A stretch of 7,164 nucleotides of DNA from Leptospiraceae bacterium (GTDB taxonomy: Bacteria; Spirochaetota; Leptospiria; Turneriellales; Turneriellaceae), in the NCBI GenBank assembly GCA_016788945.1, contig JAEUSA010000298.1:1-7164 (forward strand), in the 5' to 3' direction. A program made the translations under genes and the position numbers. Positions 6,380 to 7,164 of the stretch are shown here, piece by piece. The notes below the pieces were generated by a model, which saw nothing but the letters and a program-made list of their open reading frames with translations, did no database searches and had not been told where the DNA came from. Positions within the stretch are counted from its first letter, which is position 1. The number at the start of each line of letters is the position of its first letter.

Positions 6380-7164
6380 ATGCCAATTAAAAGATTTAAC
6401 CCCAATACTCCCACACTCCGTTACAAAACGGTACTCAAATCTTCAGAAGTAACAGCAACAGAGCCGTACAAGCCGCTGTTGACTTATCTCAAAGAGACAG
6501 CTGGTCGCAACAACTACGGCCGCATTACGGTTCGCCGTCGTGGCGGCGGACATAAGCGCCGCTACCGCATCATCGACTTCCGTCGTAATAAGATGAATGT
6601 GCCGGCAGTTGTTGAAACAATTGAATACGATCCGAACCGCAGTGCAAATATTGCACTGGTCTGTTACGCCGACGGCGCGCGGGCATACATTATTGCACCG
6701 CAAGGTCTTAAAGTCGGCCAGAAAATAATTTCTGCGGATAAAGTCGAAATCGAAGTCGGTAACGCAGCGCCGATCGGCACGTTGCCGATTGGTGCCAATG
6801 TGCACAACGTCGAGCTGACGCTCGGCCGCGGCGGTCAGCTGGCACGCTCAGCAGGTTCGTTTGCGATCATCAGTGGTCGCGACGGCGATTATACAATCAT
6901 CAAGCTCCCTTCGGGTGAAACGCGCAAAGTGCACAGCCGTTGCATGGCGACGATAGGTATAGTTGGCAATCACGAGCACGAACTGGTTTCGATCGGCAAA
7001 GCCGGTCGTTCGCGCTGGCTCGGCAAACGCCCTCGCGTACGCGGTGTGGCGATGAACCCTGTCGATCACCCGCTCGGTGGTGGTGAAGGTAAAACTTCCG
7101 GTGGTCGCCATCCGGTGACTCCTTGGGGTAAACCGACACGCGGTAAAAAAACACGCAATAAGCG
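6380..7164 (+). CDS. rplB: 50S ribosomal protein L2, 3' end outside window
   Basis: L2 is a primary 23S rRNA-binding protein needed for subunit joining and peptidyl-transferase activity. The window holds 261 codons, and the frame is open at the edge with perhaps a dozen residues missing. Motifs present: [69 protein letters not shown] and [20 protein letters not shown]229 and H230 (E. coli mature Asp228 and His229, the latter linked to activity) are intact, but L232 (codon CTC at 7073-7075) stands where DHPHGGGEG normally has a second His. GGA at 6374-6376 gives a close ribosome binding site (AGAGGA, 3 bases before the ATG) next to the rplW stop. Confidence 0.98.
   Translation, partial: MPIKRFNPNTPTLRYKTVLKSSEVTATEPYKPLLTYLKETAGRNNYGRITVRRRGGGHKRRYRIIDFRRNKMNVPAVVETIEYDPNRSANIALVCYADGARAYIIAPQGLKVGQKIISADKVEIEVGNAAPIGTLPIGANVHNVELTLGRGGQLARSAGSFAIISGRDGDYTIIKLPSGETRKVHSRCMATIGIVGNHEHELVSIGKAGRSRWLGKRPRVRGVAMNPVDHPLGGGEGKTSGGRHPVTPWGKPTRGKKTRNK

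Overview
The window comes from a bacterial chromosome of slightly GC-rich composition. It is most likely a spirochaete of the order Leptospirales. The EF-Tu here carries a Leptospira-like effector-region stretch (ATSHQEYET followed by [19 protein letters not shown]). The L4 C-terminus (NIPWVK...YN...LVIS.AAL) and S10 ([12 protein letters not shown] end) also resemble Leptospira proteins as I remember them. The GC level would suit Turneriella or Leptonema better than Leptospira itself. The genus is an inference and was not checked by any search.

Left part (1-1886, minus strand): a two-gene unit. The first gene is a type I Baeyer-Villiger-type flavin monooxygenase with both family fingerprints intact. 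Its stop codon overlaps the ribosome binding site of the second gene, a small exported lipocalin-like protein that runs off the left edge of the window. The second gene was found by reading the minus strand directly, because it has no stop inside the window.

Middle part (1887-3214): a divergent intergenic region of about 250 bases with candidate promoters and inverted repeats, then a plus-strand gene for an exported, probable outer-membrane beta-barrel protein (2135-2923) of unknown function. A 291-base gap follows. It holds a weak stem-loop after the barrel gene, a good sigma70-type promoter candidate, and a long folded leader RNA.

Right part (3215-7164, plus strand): the head of a ribosomal-protein operon, tuf-rpsJ-rplC-rplD-rplW-rplB, with the last gene cut by the window edge. 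This is the classical S10 operon order with tuf fused to its front, only 6 bases before rpsJ. No rpsL, rpsG or fusA lies upstream. Gaps between genes are 6-12 bases and several ribosome binding sites overlap the preceding stop codon, so the whole block is probably one coupled transcript.

I see no clearly new multi-gene system. The most interesting signals are a roughly 70-nt stem-loop that would form the very 5' end of the tuf-S10 transcript, and unusual residues at normally near-invariant positions of S10, L4 and L2. Those positions face the decoding site, the exit-tunnel constriction and the peptidyl-transferase region respectively.
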